DNA from: an uncultured Porphyromonadaceae bacterium
Lineage (GTDB): Bacteria > Bacteroidota > Bacteroidia > Bacteroidales > Muribaculaceae
Direction of reading: 5' to 3'
Length of the DNA: 38,621 nt
NCBI GenBank assembly: GCA_947073495.1
Contig: CAMTMX010000025.1
Location: 1-38,621 of the forward strand
Shown one piece after another: positions 1 through 8,118 of the stretch (the first letter of the stretch is position 1; each line of letters begins with the position of its first letter). The notes under the pieces are model-generated. The model saw only the letters and a program-made list of their open reading frames with translations, had not been told where the DNA came from and searched no databases. The position numbers were made by a program, and so were the translations under genes.

Positions 1-1
1 G

Positions 2-2023
2 TATGATGTCACCAACAGTTATCTCACAGGTTTTTCTCATGTAAATCTGAGCGGGGTGGGATGCCCGGAACTGGGTTCGGTAGTGACCATGGCAACGACA
101 GGGCCTCTTAATGTCAATTATCGAGATTACGGCACCACTTATCGTGACGAGGAAGCCTCTCCCGGTTACTATTCCGCATATCTTGAGAAATACGGGATAT
201 TGTCGGAAGCTACCGCTACAAAAAGATCTTCGGTAGAGAGATATACCTTCCCTGCAGGGCAAGGCAATATCCTTGTGAACTTAGGTATCGGACTCACCAA
301 TGAGACAGGGGCGTCAATACGTCGTGTCTCGGATACCGAAATTGTGGGCAGCCGGCTTATGGGAACTTTTTGCTATAATCCGGATGCTGTGTTTACAATG
401 TATTTTGCATTAAGGGTGAACAGAAAACCGGATTCATCCGGCTTCTGGAAAATGCAGCCGGAGATGCATGGTGTGGAAGCTGAATGGACTCCCGATAACG
501 GAACTTATAAAATCTATAAGTCTTTCGCCCGGGAGATGTCGGGTGACGATCTCGGTTATTGGTTTTCGTTTGACAATCTCGAAGCCGGAGAGCAGGTTGA
601 AGTGAGTATCGGGGTATCGTTCGTTTCTCAGGAAAATGCTCTCGAAAACCTGAATCATGAACAAAAGGATGCTGATTTTAGCAGTGTCCTCAAGCATGCG
701 AGAGATTCATGGGCGCAAGAACTTGGCAAAATTGAGGTTGAGGGTGGCACGGAAGATCAGAAGACAGTCTTTTATACCGCACTTTATCATGCTTTGATAC
801 ATCCCAATATCCTTCAGGATGTAAACGGGCAGTATCCGATGATGGAATCCGGAGTAAATGGCACCACCGGACGTGACCGTTACACTGTGTTTTCTCTTTG
901 GGATACTTATCGCAATCTTCACCAGTTGCTGACTCTTGTATATCCGGAGAAACAAGATGATATGGTGAATTCGATGATAGAGATGTATAGGGAATGGGGC
1001 TGGTTGCCTAAATGGGAATTGTACGGACGTGAGACGTTCACCATGGAGGGGGATCCGGCAATACCTGTCATTGTCGATTCATGGCGCAAGGGTCTACGCA
1101 ATTTTGATATGGATCTTGCTTATGAGGCTATGAAGAAGTCTGCCACATTGAAAGGAAGTGAAAACCGTATGCGTCCTGATATCGACCCTTACCTGGAGCG
1201 CGGATATATCCCTCTGGGCATTCATCAGGCAGACAATTCAGGAGACAATTCCGTAAGTCATGCTCTTGAATATTATGTTGCGGACAACGCTCTTTCTTGG
1301 CTGGCAAGGGAAAAGGGTGATAAGGATTTCGCCCGTCAACTGGAAGAGAGGTCAAAAGGGTACCGACATTATTATTCAAAAGAGAGCGGCACTCTGCGTC
1401 CGATAAATCAGGATGGGACTTTTTTGACTCCGTTTGATCCGCGGCAGGGAGAAAATTTTGAACCTGTTCCAGGTTTTCATGAGGGGAGTGCCTGGAACTA
1501 CACCTTTTTTGTGCCTCATGATGTCGATGGAATGGTCAGGCTGATGGGTGGTAAAAAAGCGTTTGTGTCAAAATTGCAGAAGGTGTTTGATGAGGGTCTC
1601 TATGATCCGGCAAATGAACCCGATATTGCGTATCCGTATCTGTTTACATATATAAAGGGTGAAGAGCACAGGACACATAAGGAGGTGTCGCGGCTTCTGG
1701 ATAAATATTTTACAACCCGACCTGACGGAATCCCGGGGAATGATGATGCCGGCACTATGTCGGCTTGGGCGGTATTTTCAATGATGGGGCTTTATCCGGA
1801 TTGTCCCGGAGTGCCGGAATATGCATTAACCCTTCCCACATTCGATAAAGTCACAATTCATCTTAATCCCGAATATTACGGTACGGACAGGTTGACAATC
1901 GAAAAAATTGCTGCCGGGAAGACCGGAATCATGTCAGGGGACAAAAGGATAGGATACAGGATCAATCATTCCGATTTGATAAAAAACGGGTCTCTTAAAT
2001 TTTTTACCAATGAAAATGAATAA
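2..2023 (+). CDS. GH92 family glycosidase (alpha-mannosidase type), 5'-truncated by window edge
   Basis: The frame is open from base 2, and the residues before the GTG at 56 (GFSHVNLSGVGCPELG) match the conserved N-terminal GH92 motif, so the gene starts outside the window and GTG 56 is not the start. About 674 residues are visible; family members are usually 730-780. Family signatures are plain: HEGSAWNYTFFVPHDVDGM (about residue 495) and GNDDAGTMSAWAVFSMMGLYP (about 575), which carry calcium- and substrate-binding residues in GH92. These enzymes are Ca-dependent exo-acting alpha-mannosidases that trim host or yeast N-glycans, typically in the periplasm or at the cell surface. The signal peptide lies outside the window. 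The 3' end overlaps the GH97 gene by 14 bp, so the two are probably co-transcribed. Linkage specificity cannot be read. Confidence 0.93.
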   Translation, partial: YDVTNSYLTGFSHVNLSGVGCPELGSVVTMATTGPLNVNYRDYGTTYRDEEASPGYYSAYLEKYGILSEATATKRSSVERYTFPAGQGNILVNLGIGLTNETGASIRRVSDTEIVGSRLMGTFCYNPDAVFTMYFALRVNRKPDSSGFWKMQPEMHGVEAEWTPDNGTYKIYKSFAREMSGDDLGYWFSFDNLEAGEQVEVSIGVSFVSQENALENLNHEQKDADFSSVLKHARDSWAQELGKIEVEGGTEDQKTVFYTALYHALIHPNILQDVNGQYPMMESGVNGTTGRDRYTVFSLWDTYRNLHQLLTLVYPEKQDDMVNSMIEMYREWGWLPKWELYGRETFTMEGDPAIPVIVDSWRKGLRNFDMDLAYEAMKKSATLKGSENRMRPDIDPYLERGYIPLGIHQADNSGDNSVSHALEYYVADNALSWLAREKGDKDFARQLEERSKGYRHYYSKESGTLRPINQDGTFLTPFDPRQGENFEPVPGFHEGSAWNYTFFVPHDVDGMVRLMGGKKAFVSKLQKVFDEGLYDPANEPDIAYPYLFTYIKGEEHRTHKEVSRLLDKYFTTRPDGIPGNDDAGTMSAWAVFSMMGLYPDCPGVPEYALTLPTFDKVTIHLNPEYYGTDRLTIEKIAAGKTGIMSGDKRIGYRINHSDLIKNGSLKFFTNENE

Positions 2024-3998
2024 GCGAAAAAACTTTGTAAGTGGTCTCGGTGCGTTATTGTTTTTTTCAGCTTGCACCTCACAACCGGAAGTGAGTTCTC
2101 CGGATGGCAATATAAAGATCGATGTCGTGCGGGAAGATTCAGGTCTCAGTTACGCGGTTTCGGTAGGGGGAAAGGCTCTGATTCTTCCGTCACGTCTCGG
2201 TCTGATCGCTTCCGGGTTCACTGTTCCTTATGATGCAAAGATGGAAATAAAGCATTCCTCGTTTGATGAGACATGGTCGCAGCCGTGGGGAGAAAACAAG
2301 GAGATAAGGAATCATTATAATGAAATGGCGGTGAGCCTTTCAGACGACAGTATTCAATATACTGTGCGTTTCAGGGCATTTGATGATGGTATCGCTTTCA
2401 GATATGAATGGAACACCGCTTCGGCTGATTCTGTAATATTGCATGACGAACTGACTGAATTTTCATTTGCGGATGCGGCTATGAGCTGGTCTATTCCCGG
2501 TAATTTTGAAACGTATGAACTTGAATACAGAAATCTTCCGGTAGACAGTGTGGCGGACGCCAACACGCCATTCACTTTTGAAACGGAATCCGGAGGGGTT
2601 TTCGGTTCTATACATGAGGCGGCTCTGTATGATTATCCGGAGATGACGCTTATTCGCACCGGAGGACGGACTCTGAAAGCCAATCTCGCACCTATGCCCG
2701 ATGGGGTGAAGGCATATCTGCCGACAGTTTTCACTACCCCCTGGCGTACAATCCAGATCGGTGAGTCGGCTTGCGACCTGATTAATTCAGGACTTATCCT
2801 TAATCTGAATGAACCTTCCAAAATAGAAGACACTTCCTGGATCAAGCCGCAGAAATATGTGGGAATCTGGTGGGGTATGCATCTTGGCACAATGACCTGG
2901 ACCATGGGTCCCCGCCATGGAGCAACCACAGAGAACGCTATCCGTTATATTGATTTTGCTGCAGAAAATAATCTGCAGGGTGTCTTGTTTGAAGGTTGGA
3001 ATGAAGGTTGGGAGACTTGGGGCGGCGACCAGCATTTCAATTATGCCAAGGCTTATGCCGATTTTGATATCGATTCAATAGCGTCTTATGCCTCTTCGAA
3101 AGGTATAGAGTTATGGGCGCATAACGAAACCGGAGGGAATATTCCGGAATATGAAGCGGCACTTGATTCTACGTTTGCTTATTATAAGTCTTTGGGCATC
3201 CACACTGTCAAGACCGGGTATGCGGGCGGATTCGCCGGCGGCGAATATCATCACTCGCAATATGGGGTAAGGCATTATCAGAAGGTGGTGGAGACTGCGG
3301 CAAAATATCAGCTTATGATAGATGCTCATGAGCCGATTAAAGAAACCGGAATAAGACGTACATGGCCTAATATGATGACCCGGGAAGGTGCCAGAGGTAT
3401 GGAATGGAATGCCTGGTCGGCAGGAAATACGCCTGAGTATCTTTGCACACTTCCTTTTGTCCGCATGCTTTCCGGTCCGATGGATTACACCCCCGGCATT
3501 TTTGATATTAATTACGATAGGGCAAAGAATGATCCGGGGCGCATAGAATGGAACGGTCCGAATGATTATTGCAAGATCAACACCACCGTTGCCCGTCAGA
3601 TAGCAAACTGGGTAATAATCTATTCTCCCCTTCAGATGGCGGCTGATCTTATAGAAAATTATGAGGGTCAGGAGGCATTCCGCTTTTTCCGTGATTTTAA
3701 TGCCGATTGTGACTGGTCGCAGGCTTTGCAAGGGGAGATCGGCAAGTATATCGCGATAGTACGCAGGGCAGGGGATAATTATTATCTCGGTGCCGGAACC
3801 GACAGTTCCGCCCGTAGTTTGTCAGTGCCTTTGAGTTTTCTGTCAGAGGGTGTGACATACACAGCACGAATATATGCGGATGATCCGTCAGATCGGACAA
3901 AGGTGATTATCACAGAGCGAAATGTCACATCGGCAGATACTCTGGAGATAAAGATGGCACCTTCCGGAGGTCAGGCTGTTACTTTTATGCCAAACTGA
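2010..3998 (+). CDS. GH97 family glycosidase, SusB-like inverting type, lipoprotein
   Basis: The 662-residue protein has the GH97 layout: N-terminal beta-sandwich (about 27-280), TIM-barrel catalytic domain (about 281-560) and C-terminal sandwich. A lipoprotein signal peptide ends in FFSAC with Cys22 as lipid anchor, so it is likely tethered to an outer-membrane leaflet or in the periplasm. GH97 contains inverting alpha-glucosidases (SusB) and retaining alpha-galactosidases, which use an Asp nucleophile. Here the nucleophile position reads KTGYAGG (about 401-407) with Gly403, and the HEP motif follows at 440-442, as I recall for the inverting SusB group; alpha-glucosidase activity is therefore inferred. 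The TREGARGMEWNAW motif is also typical. It overlaps the upstream GH92 gene by 14 bp, suggesting joint breakdown of a mixed glycan. A hairpin terminator follows. Confidence 0.92.
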   Translation: MKMNKRKNFVSGLGALLFFSACTSQPEVSSPDGNIKIDVVREDSGLSYAVSVGGKALILPSRLGLIASGFTVPYDAKMEIKHSSFDETWSQPWGENKEIRNHYNEMAVSLSDDSIQYTVRFRAFDDGIAFRYEWNTASADSVILHDELTEFSFADAAMSWSIPGNFETYELEYRNLPVDSVADANTPFTFETESGGVFGSIHEAALYDYPEMTLIRTGGRTLKANLAPMPDGVKAYLPTVFTTPWRTIQIGESACDLINSGLILNLNEPSKIEDTSWIKPQKYVGIWWGMHLGTMTWTMGPRHGATTENAIRYIDFAAENNLQGVLFEGWNEGWETWGGDQHFNYAKAYADFDIDSIASYASSKGIELWAHNETGGNIPEYEAALDSTFAYYKSLGIHTVKTGYAGGFAGGEYHHSQYGVRHYQKVVETAAKYQLMIDAHEPIKETGIRRTWPNMMTREGARGMEWNAWSAGNTPEYLCTLPFVRMLSGPMDYTPGIFDINYDRAKNDPGRIEWNGPNDYCKINTTVARQIANWVIIYSPLQMAADLIENYEGQEAFRFFRDFNADCDWSQALQGEIGKYIAIVRRAGDNYYLGAGTDSSARSLSVPLSFLSEGVTYTARIYADDPSDRTKVIITERNVTSADTLEIKMAPSGGQAVTFMPN

Positions 3999-4030
3999 TT
4001 CTATACCAGGCTAATATCAATCATTATTAA

Positions 4031-4066
4031 AAAACGAGTCATTCCATATTCGGGATGGCTCGTTTT
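4031..4066 (+). terminator. hairpin terminator after the GH92-GH97 pair
   Basis: A 15-bp stem (4031-4045 with 4052-4066, two G-U pairs, loop ATATTC) starts 32 bp after the GH97 stop and ends in CGTTTTATATT. It fits an intrinsic terminator in either direction and separates this pair from the outer-membrane gene. Confidence 0.7.
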
Positions 4067-4212
4067 ATATTCAAGGTATTGTTTATAAAGCATTTTTCCT
4101 TAGAGTGCGCTCTGAGAATTTGATTATTGCGTTTCAGTATTTTACGTAGGTATGATGGATTTTTAACAAAAAAAAGTTTATATTGTTTAATAGGTTTATA
4201 AAATAAATATAT

Positions 4213-4220
4213 TAAATTTG
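4213..4220 (+). promoter_or_regulatory. Bacteroidetes -7 promoter box for the outer-membrane gene
   Basis: TAAATTTG matches the TAnnTTTG consensus of Bacteroidetes sigma-ABfr promoters and lies 45-52 bp before the preferred start codon at 4265. No clean -33 TTTG is visible at the expected spacing; the region is very AT-rich. Confidence 0.45.
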
Positions 4221-4264
4221 CAGTGTAAGGTTTATAAAATATGATTAAAACGGAAATTGAACAT

Positions 4265-6340
4265 ATGGGCATAAAGGTTTTGCCGAGGATATTGCTGTTC
4301 TCATTAAGCTGCTTGTGGATAGAATCATATGCTCAGACTGTAGCCGTGGATACTGTGGGTCATATCAAAGAACTGGAAGAGGTGGTCGTGATGGCGAATG
4401 AGAGAATCGTTTCTGAGGGTAAGACCATGTATTATCCGTCTAAAGAATTGAAAAGCACCACTAATAATGGTATTCAGCTGTTGTCAGCACTCCAGATACC
4501 CGAACTTATTGTAAATCCGGCAGGGGGAAGTGTCTCTCCGGCGGGAAGAAGCAAGCTGTCGATAAGGGTCAACGGCAGGAAGGTGTCAGAAACCGATTTG
4601 CTGTCAATTTCCTCTAAAGACATAACGAGGGTTGATTATATATCCAATCCGGGTGCGGGATATGGTGATGTGGATGCTGTGCTCGATATAACAGTGAGAC
4701 GAAGGGAGTCCGGATGCGGTATTATGGCAAACATACTTCAGTCTGCAAATCGAGGCTGGGGAAATTATACGGCTGCTTTGAAATATAATGTCGGGCGCAG
4801 CGAGTGGAGTCTTGATTACAATTCAAATCCGATGTGGAATATGGATTGTTATCGCGACAATATGGAACAAATAGTGATGCCTGACGGATTTCTAATTGAC
4901 CGATGGGAATCGGGGATAAAGACTCCAAACAGGATGGTGACTCACAGGATGTCAATGCAATATTCATATGCTGTCGGCAACCGTTTGCTTGTGAATCTTC
5001 AGGCGCGTCTCACACGCAGAAATGATAAATATGTTTCAAAAGGGGATGTCACCACTTGTACTGAAGATGGAATACAGACCGGTTTTGAGTCTGAAACTAT
5101 GCCGATAAAGAATTGGCAAGCCGATTTTGACATCTATATGCATTATAAGATTAACAGGCGTCATAAACTGCTCTTTAATATTGTTCCGACTGTTAGCGAC
5201 GGTTCAAACGACAGGATATATGAGACTTCTGAAATGAAGATTGTTTCAAATATTGTCAACCATAGTTATCATGTCCTTGCTGAAGGAATATGGGAAGGCA
5301 GGGTAGGGGAAGGCAGTATTTCTGCCGGTATACGTAGCCAAAACGGTTGGATTAAATCAGCTTACCTTATGGCGGCACAGACTATCAGGGAAACTGATAC
5401 CGATAATCAATTGTTTGCTGAATGGAAACATATGGCGAGTAATTTTGAATATTCCGTAGGGGTGGAGGCGACATTATATTCAGTAAAGAAACCGGTGCAT
5501 TATTCCTCAGCATTTGTGAATCCACGTTTTGCAATAAGATACAGTCCATTCTCCTGGGATGGAGTCGACATTTCGCTCAACACAACCGCTGTTTCTCCGT
5601 CTGTCAACCAGATTAATCCGGCTTTGCAGCAGGTGGATCAATTTTTATGGTCAGATGGGAATCCGGATTTGAAACCGTTTCAGAGATTTGAACAAAAGAT
5701 AGGATTTGATTTCAATCACAACGATATTTTTGCAAAGATTTCCGTGACCGACAGATATTGTCACAATCCGGTAATGGGATCAAGGCAATACGTTGACAAT
5801 AAAATTGTAGGATCGTATTTTAATGCGGGATTCAATAACGATATTGAGGTTAGGGGTATTCTTCGGTTGCCATTGTTTATACGGCAGCTGTCGTTGTCGA
5901 TAGACGGCGGCTGGCATAAGACCGTCAGTAAAGGTATTGACTATCGGCATTCGTATTCCCAACCGTTCATAAATGCGCAGCTTATGTATATGTCGGGAGG
6001 GTGGTGGATTATGGCGCGCTATAATAACTCATATAATCAGCTATGGGGAGAGATGATTACTTCGGTAAATCAGAATTTGCTCAATTTTGGAGTCGGTTAT
6101 ACATATCGTGACGCCACTTTTTCAATAGGTATGGTCAACCCTTTCGGGAATGTCTCGATATGCACCAAAGAACTTGGAGAGCTGTATTCTTACGACAGGG
6201 TATATCAAGCCTCAGGATCACGCAAACTTGTTTGGTTCGGGCTTACACTAAACCTTCACAAGGGGAAGAAACGCAGTGCTTCAAAGAAAAAATTAGATAA
6301 TTCGATAATATATGAATCAATAAATAATAAGACAAAATGA
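4265..6340 (+). CDS. outer-membrane beta-barrel protein with TonB-dependent-receptor-like plug
   Basis: A signal peptide (MGIKVLPRILLFSLSCLWIESYAQ) begins at the ATG at 4265; an upstream in-frame ATG at 4241 would add a charged octapeptide and is less likely. A plug-like domain follows (about 30-155, with SIRVNGRKV and ITRVDYISNPGAGYGDVDAVLDI), then a long beta-rich barrel rich in alternating aromatic residues. The mature protein has no obvious carboxypeptidase-like N-terminal extension. At roughly 690 residues it is shorter than SusC-type receptors and closer to the outer-membrane beta-barrel group common in Bacteroidetes. It should sit in the outer membrane; the substrate is unknown. The stop overlaps the next start (ATGA), so the two genes are translationally coupled. 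Confidence 0.8.
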   Translation: MGIKVLPRILLFSLSCLWIESYAQTVAVDTVGHIKELEEVVVMANERIVSEGKTMYYPSKELKSTTNNGIQLLSALQIPELIVNPAGGSVSPAGRSKLSIRVNGRKVSETDLLSISSKDITRVDYISNPGAGYGDVDAVLDITVRRRESGCGIMANILQSANRGWGNYTAALKYNVGRSEWSLDYNSNPMWNMDCYRDNMEQIVMPDGFLIDRWESGIKTPNRMVTHRMSMQYSYAVGNRLLVNLQARLTRRNDKYVSKGDVTTCTEDGIQTGFESETMPIKNWQADFDIYMHYKINRRHKLLFNIVPTVSDGSNDRIYETSEMKIVSNIVNHSYHVLAEGIWEGRVGEGSISAGIRSQNGWIKSAYLMAAQTIRETDTDNQLFAEWKHMASNFEYSVGVEATLYSVKKPVHYSSAFVNPRFAIRYSPFSWDGVDISLNTTAVSPSVNQINPALQQVDQFLWSDGNPDLKPFQRFEQKIGFDFNHNDIFAKISVTDRYCHNPVMGSRQYVDNKIVGSYFNAGFNNDIEVRGILRLPLFIRQLSLSIDGGWHKTVSKGIDYRHSYSQPFINAQLMYMSGGWWIMARYNNSYNQLWGEMITSVNQNLLNFGVGYTYRDATFSIGMVNPFGNVSICTKELGELYSYDRVYQASGSRKLVWFGLTLNLHKGKKRSASKKKLDNSIIYESINNKTK

Positions 6341-6705
6341 GAAGAAAAGTTCTATTGATGGCGCTCCTGATATCCACAGCGGTTATGGTAGCAAAGACTC
6401 TTGAAACAGGCATCACTTTCAAAGAGTTGCCTTACAGTGAAGGAACCCTTTACGTTGCTGTGGAAGATGATGGTAAAAATGTATTCATGAAGGGAATGGA
6501 AGTAGAGGGTGACAGTGTGTCATTTGTTGTAGATCTCTCGGGATACTATGGCAAGCAACTTGTCATAAAAGCCTTTCAGGATCTGAACGACAACCGTCGT
6601 CTTGACATGGACACCTACGGTCGTCCGACCGAGCCCTGCCTTCAAGCCACCTTCACCCCATCTCCGGATCATTCAACCCACACTTTCCGGCTAATCCAAT
6701 ACTAA
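6337..6705 (+). CDS. DUF2141-like secreted protein
   Basis: This 122-residue protein has an N-terminal signal sequence (about residues 1-20, ending near AKT). A compact beta-sandwich-like domain follows with AFQDLNDNRRLDMDTYGRPTEP, close to the 'D-N-N-G-x-L-D ... G-x-P-x-E' pattern of DUF2141 proteins. Such proteins are usually periplasmic and are often encoded directly after TonB-dependent receptor-like genes, as here with a 4-bp ATGA overlap. The function of the family is not established. A strong hairpin lies 34 bp downstream. Confidence 0.72.
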   Translation: MRRKVLLMALLISTAVMVAKTLETGITFKELPYSEGTLYVAVEDDGKNVFMKGMEVEGDSVSFVVDLSGYYGKQLVIKAFQDLNDNRRLDMDTYGRPTEPCLQATFTPSPDHSTHTFRLIQY

Positions 6706-6739
6706 TCTCCGGACAGTACATCCGGTCAGAACACAGCAA

Positions 6740-6780
6740 AAGCGACTTAGTAAGGAGAACATCTCCAACCTAAGTCGCTT
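6740..6780. terminator. two-tier hairpin after the outer-membrane operon
   Basis: An 11-bp perfect stem (AAGCGACTTAG, 6740-6750, with 6770-6780) encloses a second 5-bp stem GGAGA/TCTCC (6754-6758 with 6762-6766, loop ACA). It lies between the end of the outer-membrane operon and the accessory region. It lacks a long T-run, so termination is inferred from position and stability. Confidence 0.6.
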
Positions 6781-6880
6781 CATTCAATCTCTACAGGCAA
6801 ATTACCTACAAAATCCAAATATCCCGCACAACATACCGCTCCCGATACGCATAGACGATATTAGAGAATATGTCCAATCC

Positions 6881-6907
6881 CAGTCTGTGAGTGAGACTCA
6901 CGGACTG
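6881..6907. repeat. 27-bp palindrome, GTGAGT-type, copy 1
   Basis: CAGTCTGTGAGT, loop GAG, ACTCACGGACTG: 12-bp arms with one G-T pair. It is nearly identical to the palindrome at 9386-9412, and about 45 bp to its left (from about 6845) also match the stretch from about 9352. On the minus strand the shared flank reads LSNxVYAY, so 6790-6907 looks like the decayed 3' end of a BRO-like or related gene. Confidence 0.7.
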
Positions 6908-6919
6908 AAATTCTTTTTG

Positions 6920-7153
6920 TCATTGGGTCTCTCTAAGCTCCTGTATCAATTCTTCAAGGATATAATCGTCGCTCATCAGTTGCAGACCATATTTCTGGTC
7001 GGTCATCTGTTCATATACCTTTGTGCTATAATAAAGGTCAAGGGCTCGTTCCGGCGATATTTTTAGGGTATCAGCCAAAAGCATGATTATTCGGCTTTGC
7101 TTGCGCCATAGTACATTGTCTCTCAATTTCTTTCCGCAATTGTTACTGCCCAC
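6920..7153 (-). CDS. DUF3791-like small protein
   Basis: The body RKQSRIIMLLADTLKISPERALDLYYSTKVYEQM...YGLQLMSDDYILEEL resembles the small helical proteins often annotated DUF3791 and encoded beside DUF3990 genes in Bacteroidetes. The start is doubtful. ATG 7153 lies inside the remnant of the preceding DUF3990 gene in another frame, and residues 1-14 look like read-through of that remnant; an internal ATG at 7084 would remove a conserved stretch. The original start was probably lost in the deletion that truncated DUF3990. It is the last gene of a minus-strand run of four short ORFs. Function unknown; a toxin-antitoxin role is only inferred from the cluster. Confidence 0.6.
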   Translation of the reverse strand: MGSNNCGKKLRDNVLWRKQSRIIMLLADTLKISPERALDLYYSTKVYEQMTDQKYGLQLMSDDYILEELIQELRETQ

Positions 7154-7275
7154 GCTTTTGCCTGTTCATGCAGATTTGTGAGGTAGAAGCCCTGTCCGAA
7201 GTCTACCTTCTTTCTTCCTAATCCCACCAGTGGAGCTGCCACTGCTATATATGAACCGTGATAAAGTGTTATCAT
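7123..7275 (-). pseudogene. DUF3990 N-terminal remnant
   Basis: ATG 7275 starts 50 codons reading LYHGSYIAVAAPLVGLGRKKVDFGQGFYLT...AKAWAVTIAERN and then a stop. This is the first third of DUF3990, normally about 150 residues. The HGS and FGQGFYLT motifs resemble the NAD-binding start of ADP-ribosyltransferase-fold proteins, to which I believe DUF3990 is related. The rest has been deleted and the remnant fused to the next gene: shifting frame by one reads directly into the DUF3791-like body. Its ATG overlaps the stop of the upstream DUF3791 gene (ATGA), the usual cluster arrangement. A 50-residue product would have no complete catalytic domain. Confidence 0.7.
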
Positions 7276-7502
7276 AATCCTGCCTCCCAGTTTAGAAGTG
7301 TTTCGCTAATGTCATCAGCAACCCAGTCAAGACTTTGTGTGTGAAGTTCCTCATACCTTTTTATAAGTCTATTTTTGATTAAGCCCTGTTTGCTTAATCG
7401 GGCGTGCATCTCCTTTCCGGAGATTCCCAACTTACGGGCTCCGCTCTCAATTGCCATTACAGCGAAATGAATCCTGCGGTATGTGTCGGAGTTTGTATCC
7501 AT
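7272..7502 (-). CDS. DUF3791 domain protein
   Basis: The 76-residue protein starts at ATG 7502 (MDTNSDTYRRIHFAV); the in-frame ATG at 7526 adds eight residues not seen in relatives. The DUF3791 pattern is clear: helical, with AVMAIESGARKLGISGKEMHARLSKQ, then IKRYEELHTQSLDWVADDISETL. Family members sit next to DUF3990 genes, as here with a 4-bp overlap, and are plausible antitoxin or partner proteins. The role is not established. Confidence 0.75.
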   Translation of the reverse strand: MDTNSDTYRRIHFAVMAIESGARKLGISGKEMHARLSKQGLIKNRLIKRYEELHTQSLDWVADDISETLLNWEAGL

Positions 7503-7580
7503 GTCAAACAAAATTTTAATTATCATAATCTTGTTAGATGATAACTCGTGAAGCCGAAATATTTGAAGAATGGTATAGTA

Positions 7581-7799
7581 TCATTGTGACAGCACTCCTT
7601 TCTCTCTCATATAATCGGTGAGATCTTGCATAAGATAACGGGAACTGAAAGTGTGTAGTACATCATACGATGGCACAATATATTCATAGAGAATCCCTGA
7701 TCGCTTCAAACGGTCATATATCTCTCGTTGGCTTAACTTCAAATGTTGCGCCAATTTACTTATGCAATATGTCACAAATTCAAGAGTTTTTTTATCCAT
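7581..7799 (-). CDS. DUF3791 domain protein
   Basis: This 72-residue protein (FVTYCISKLAQHLKLSQREIYDRLKRSGILYEYIVPSYDVLHTF) is a close match to DUF3791: conserved Y-I-V-P-S-Y and L-H-T, with no signal peptide or membrane segment. It is first in the small minus-strand cluster, 78 bp before the next DUF3791 gene. The inverted-repeat element at 7832-8027 ends 33 bp upstream and may separate it from its original promoter. Confidence 0.8.
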   Translation of the reverse strand: MDKKTLEFVTYCISKLAQHLKLSQREIYDRLKRSGILYEYIVPSYDVLHTFSSRYLMQDLTDYMREKGVLSQ

Positions 7800-7831
7800 A
7801 ATCTTGTTGACTGTTCATTCCTCTTTGTAAT

Positions 7832-8027
7832 GAAGTTGTTTCCACTTTTTACGGAGATTGATTCTCTTATGGCTTTTTACATTAAAACGACCTCATTTCT
7901 AATCTTCCGTTCCGGTCGCTTTTGAACCATTCATCGGTCGTTTATCCCGCTATCCTCCCTCTTCAAGTCCCAAAATCGCCTCGAAAATCTGACGAAATCT
8001 TGAAAAAGAAAAAATCGAAACAACTTC
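7832..8027. repeat. MITE-like element, copy 1 (196 bp)
   Basis: Terminal inverted repeats start GAAGTTGTTT and end AAACAACTTC, imperfect over 18 bp. The 3 bp on both sides are AAT, a possible target duplication. The body aligns along its whole length with 31043-31246 (about 80% by eye). It carries no ORF of its own. The right flank (8028-8057), read on the minus strand, gives MCKKSIRFYN, like the start of the BRO-like gene at 9664, so it may have inserted into such a remnant. Confidence 0.75.
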
Positions 8028-8118
8028 AATTATAAAAACGTATCGACTTCTTACACATTGTTTGCAACCGGTTTTATTTTTTTAAATAAAGGCTTTATAT
8101 GAGATGTTATAGCTCCAA

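Noticed and set aside
56..58. GTG as the start of the GH92 gene
   Set aside because: The frame continues upstream to base 2 with conserved GH92 residues, so the true start is outside the window.
3111..3731. Long minus-strand ORF (206 codons) opposite GH97
   Set aside because: The + strand frame carries all GH97 motifs; the antisense frame has no recognisable domain.
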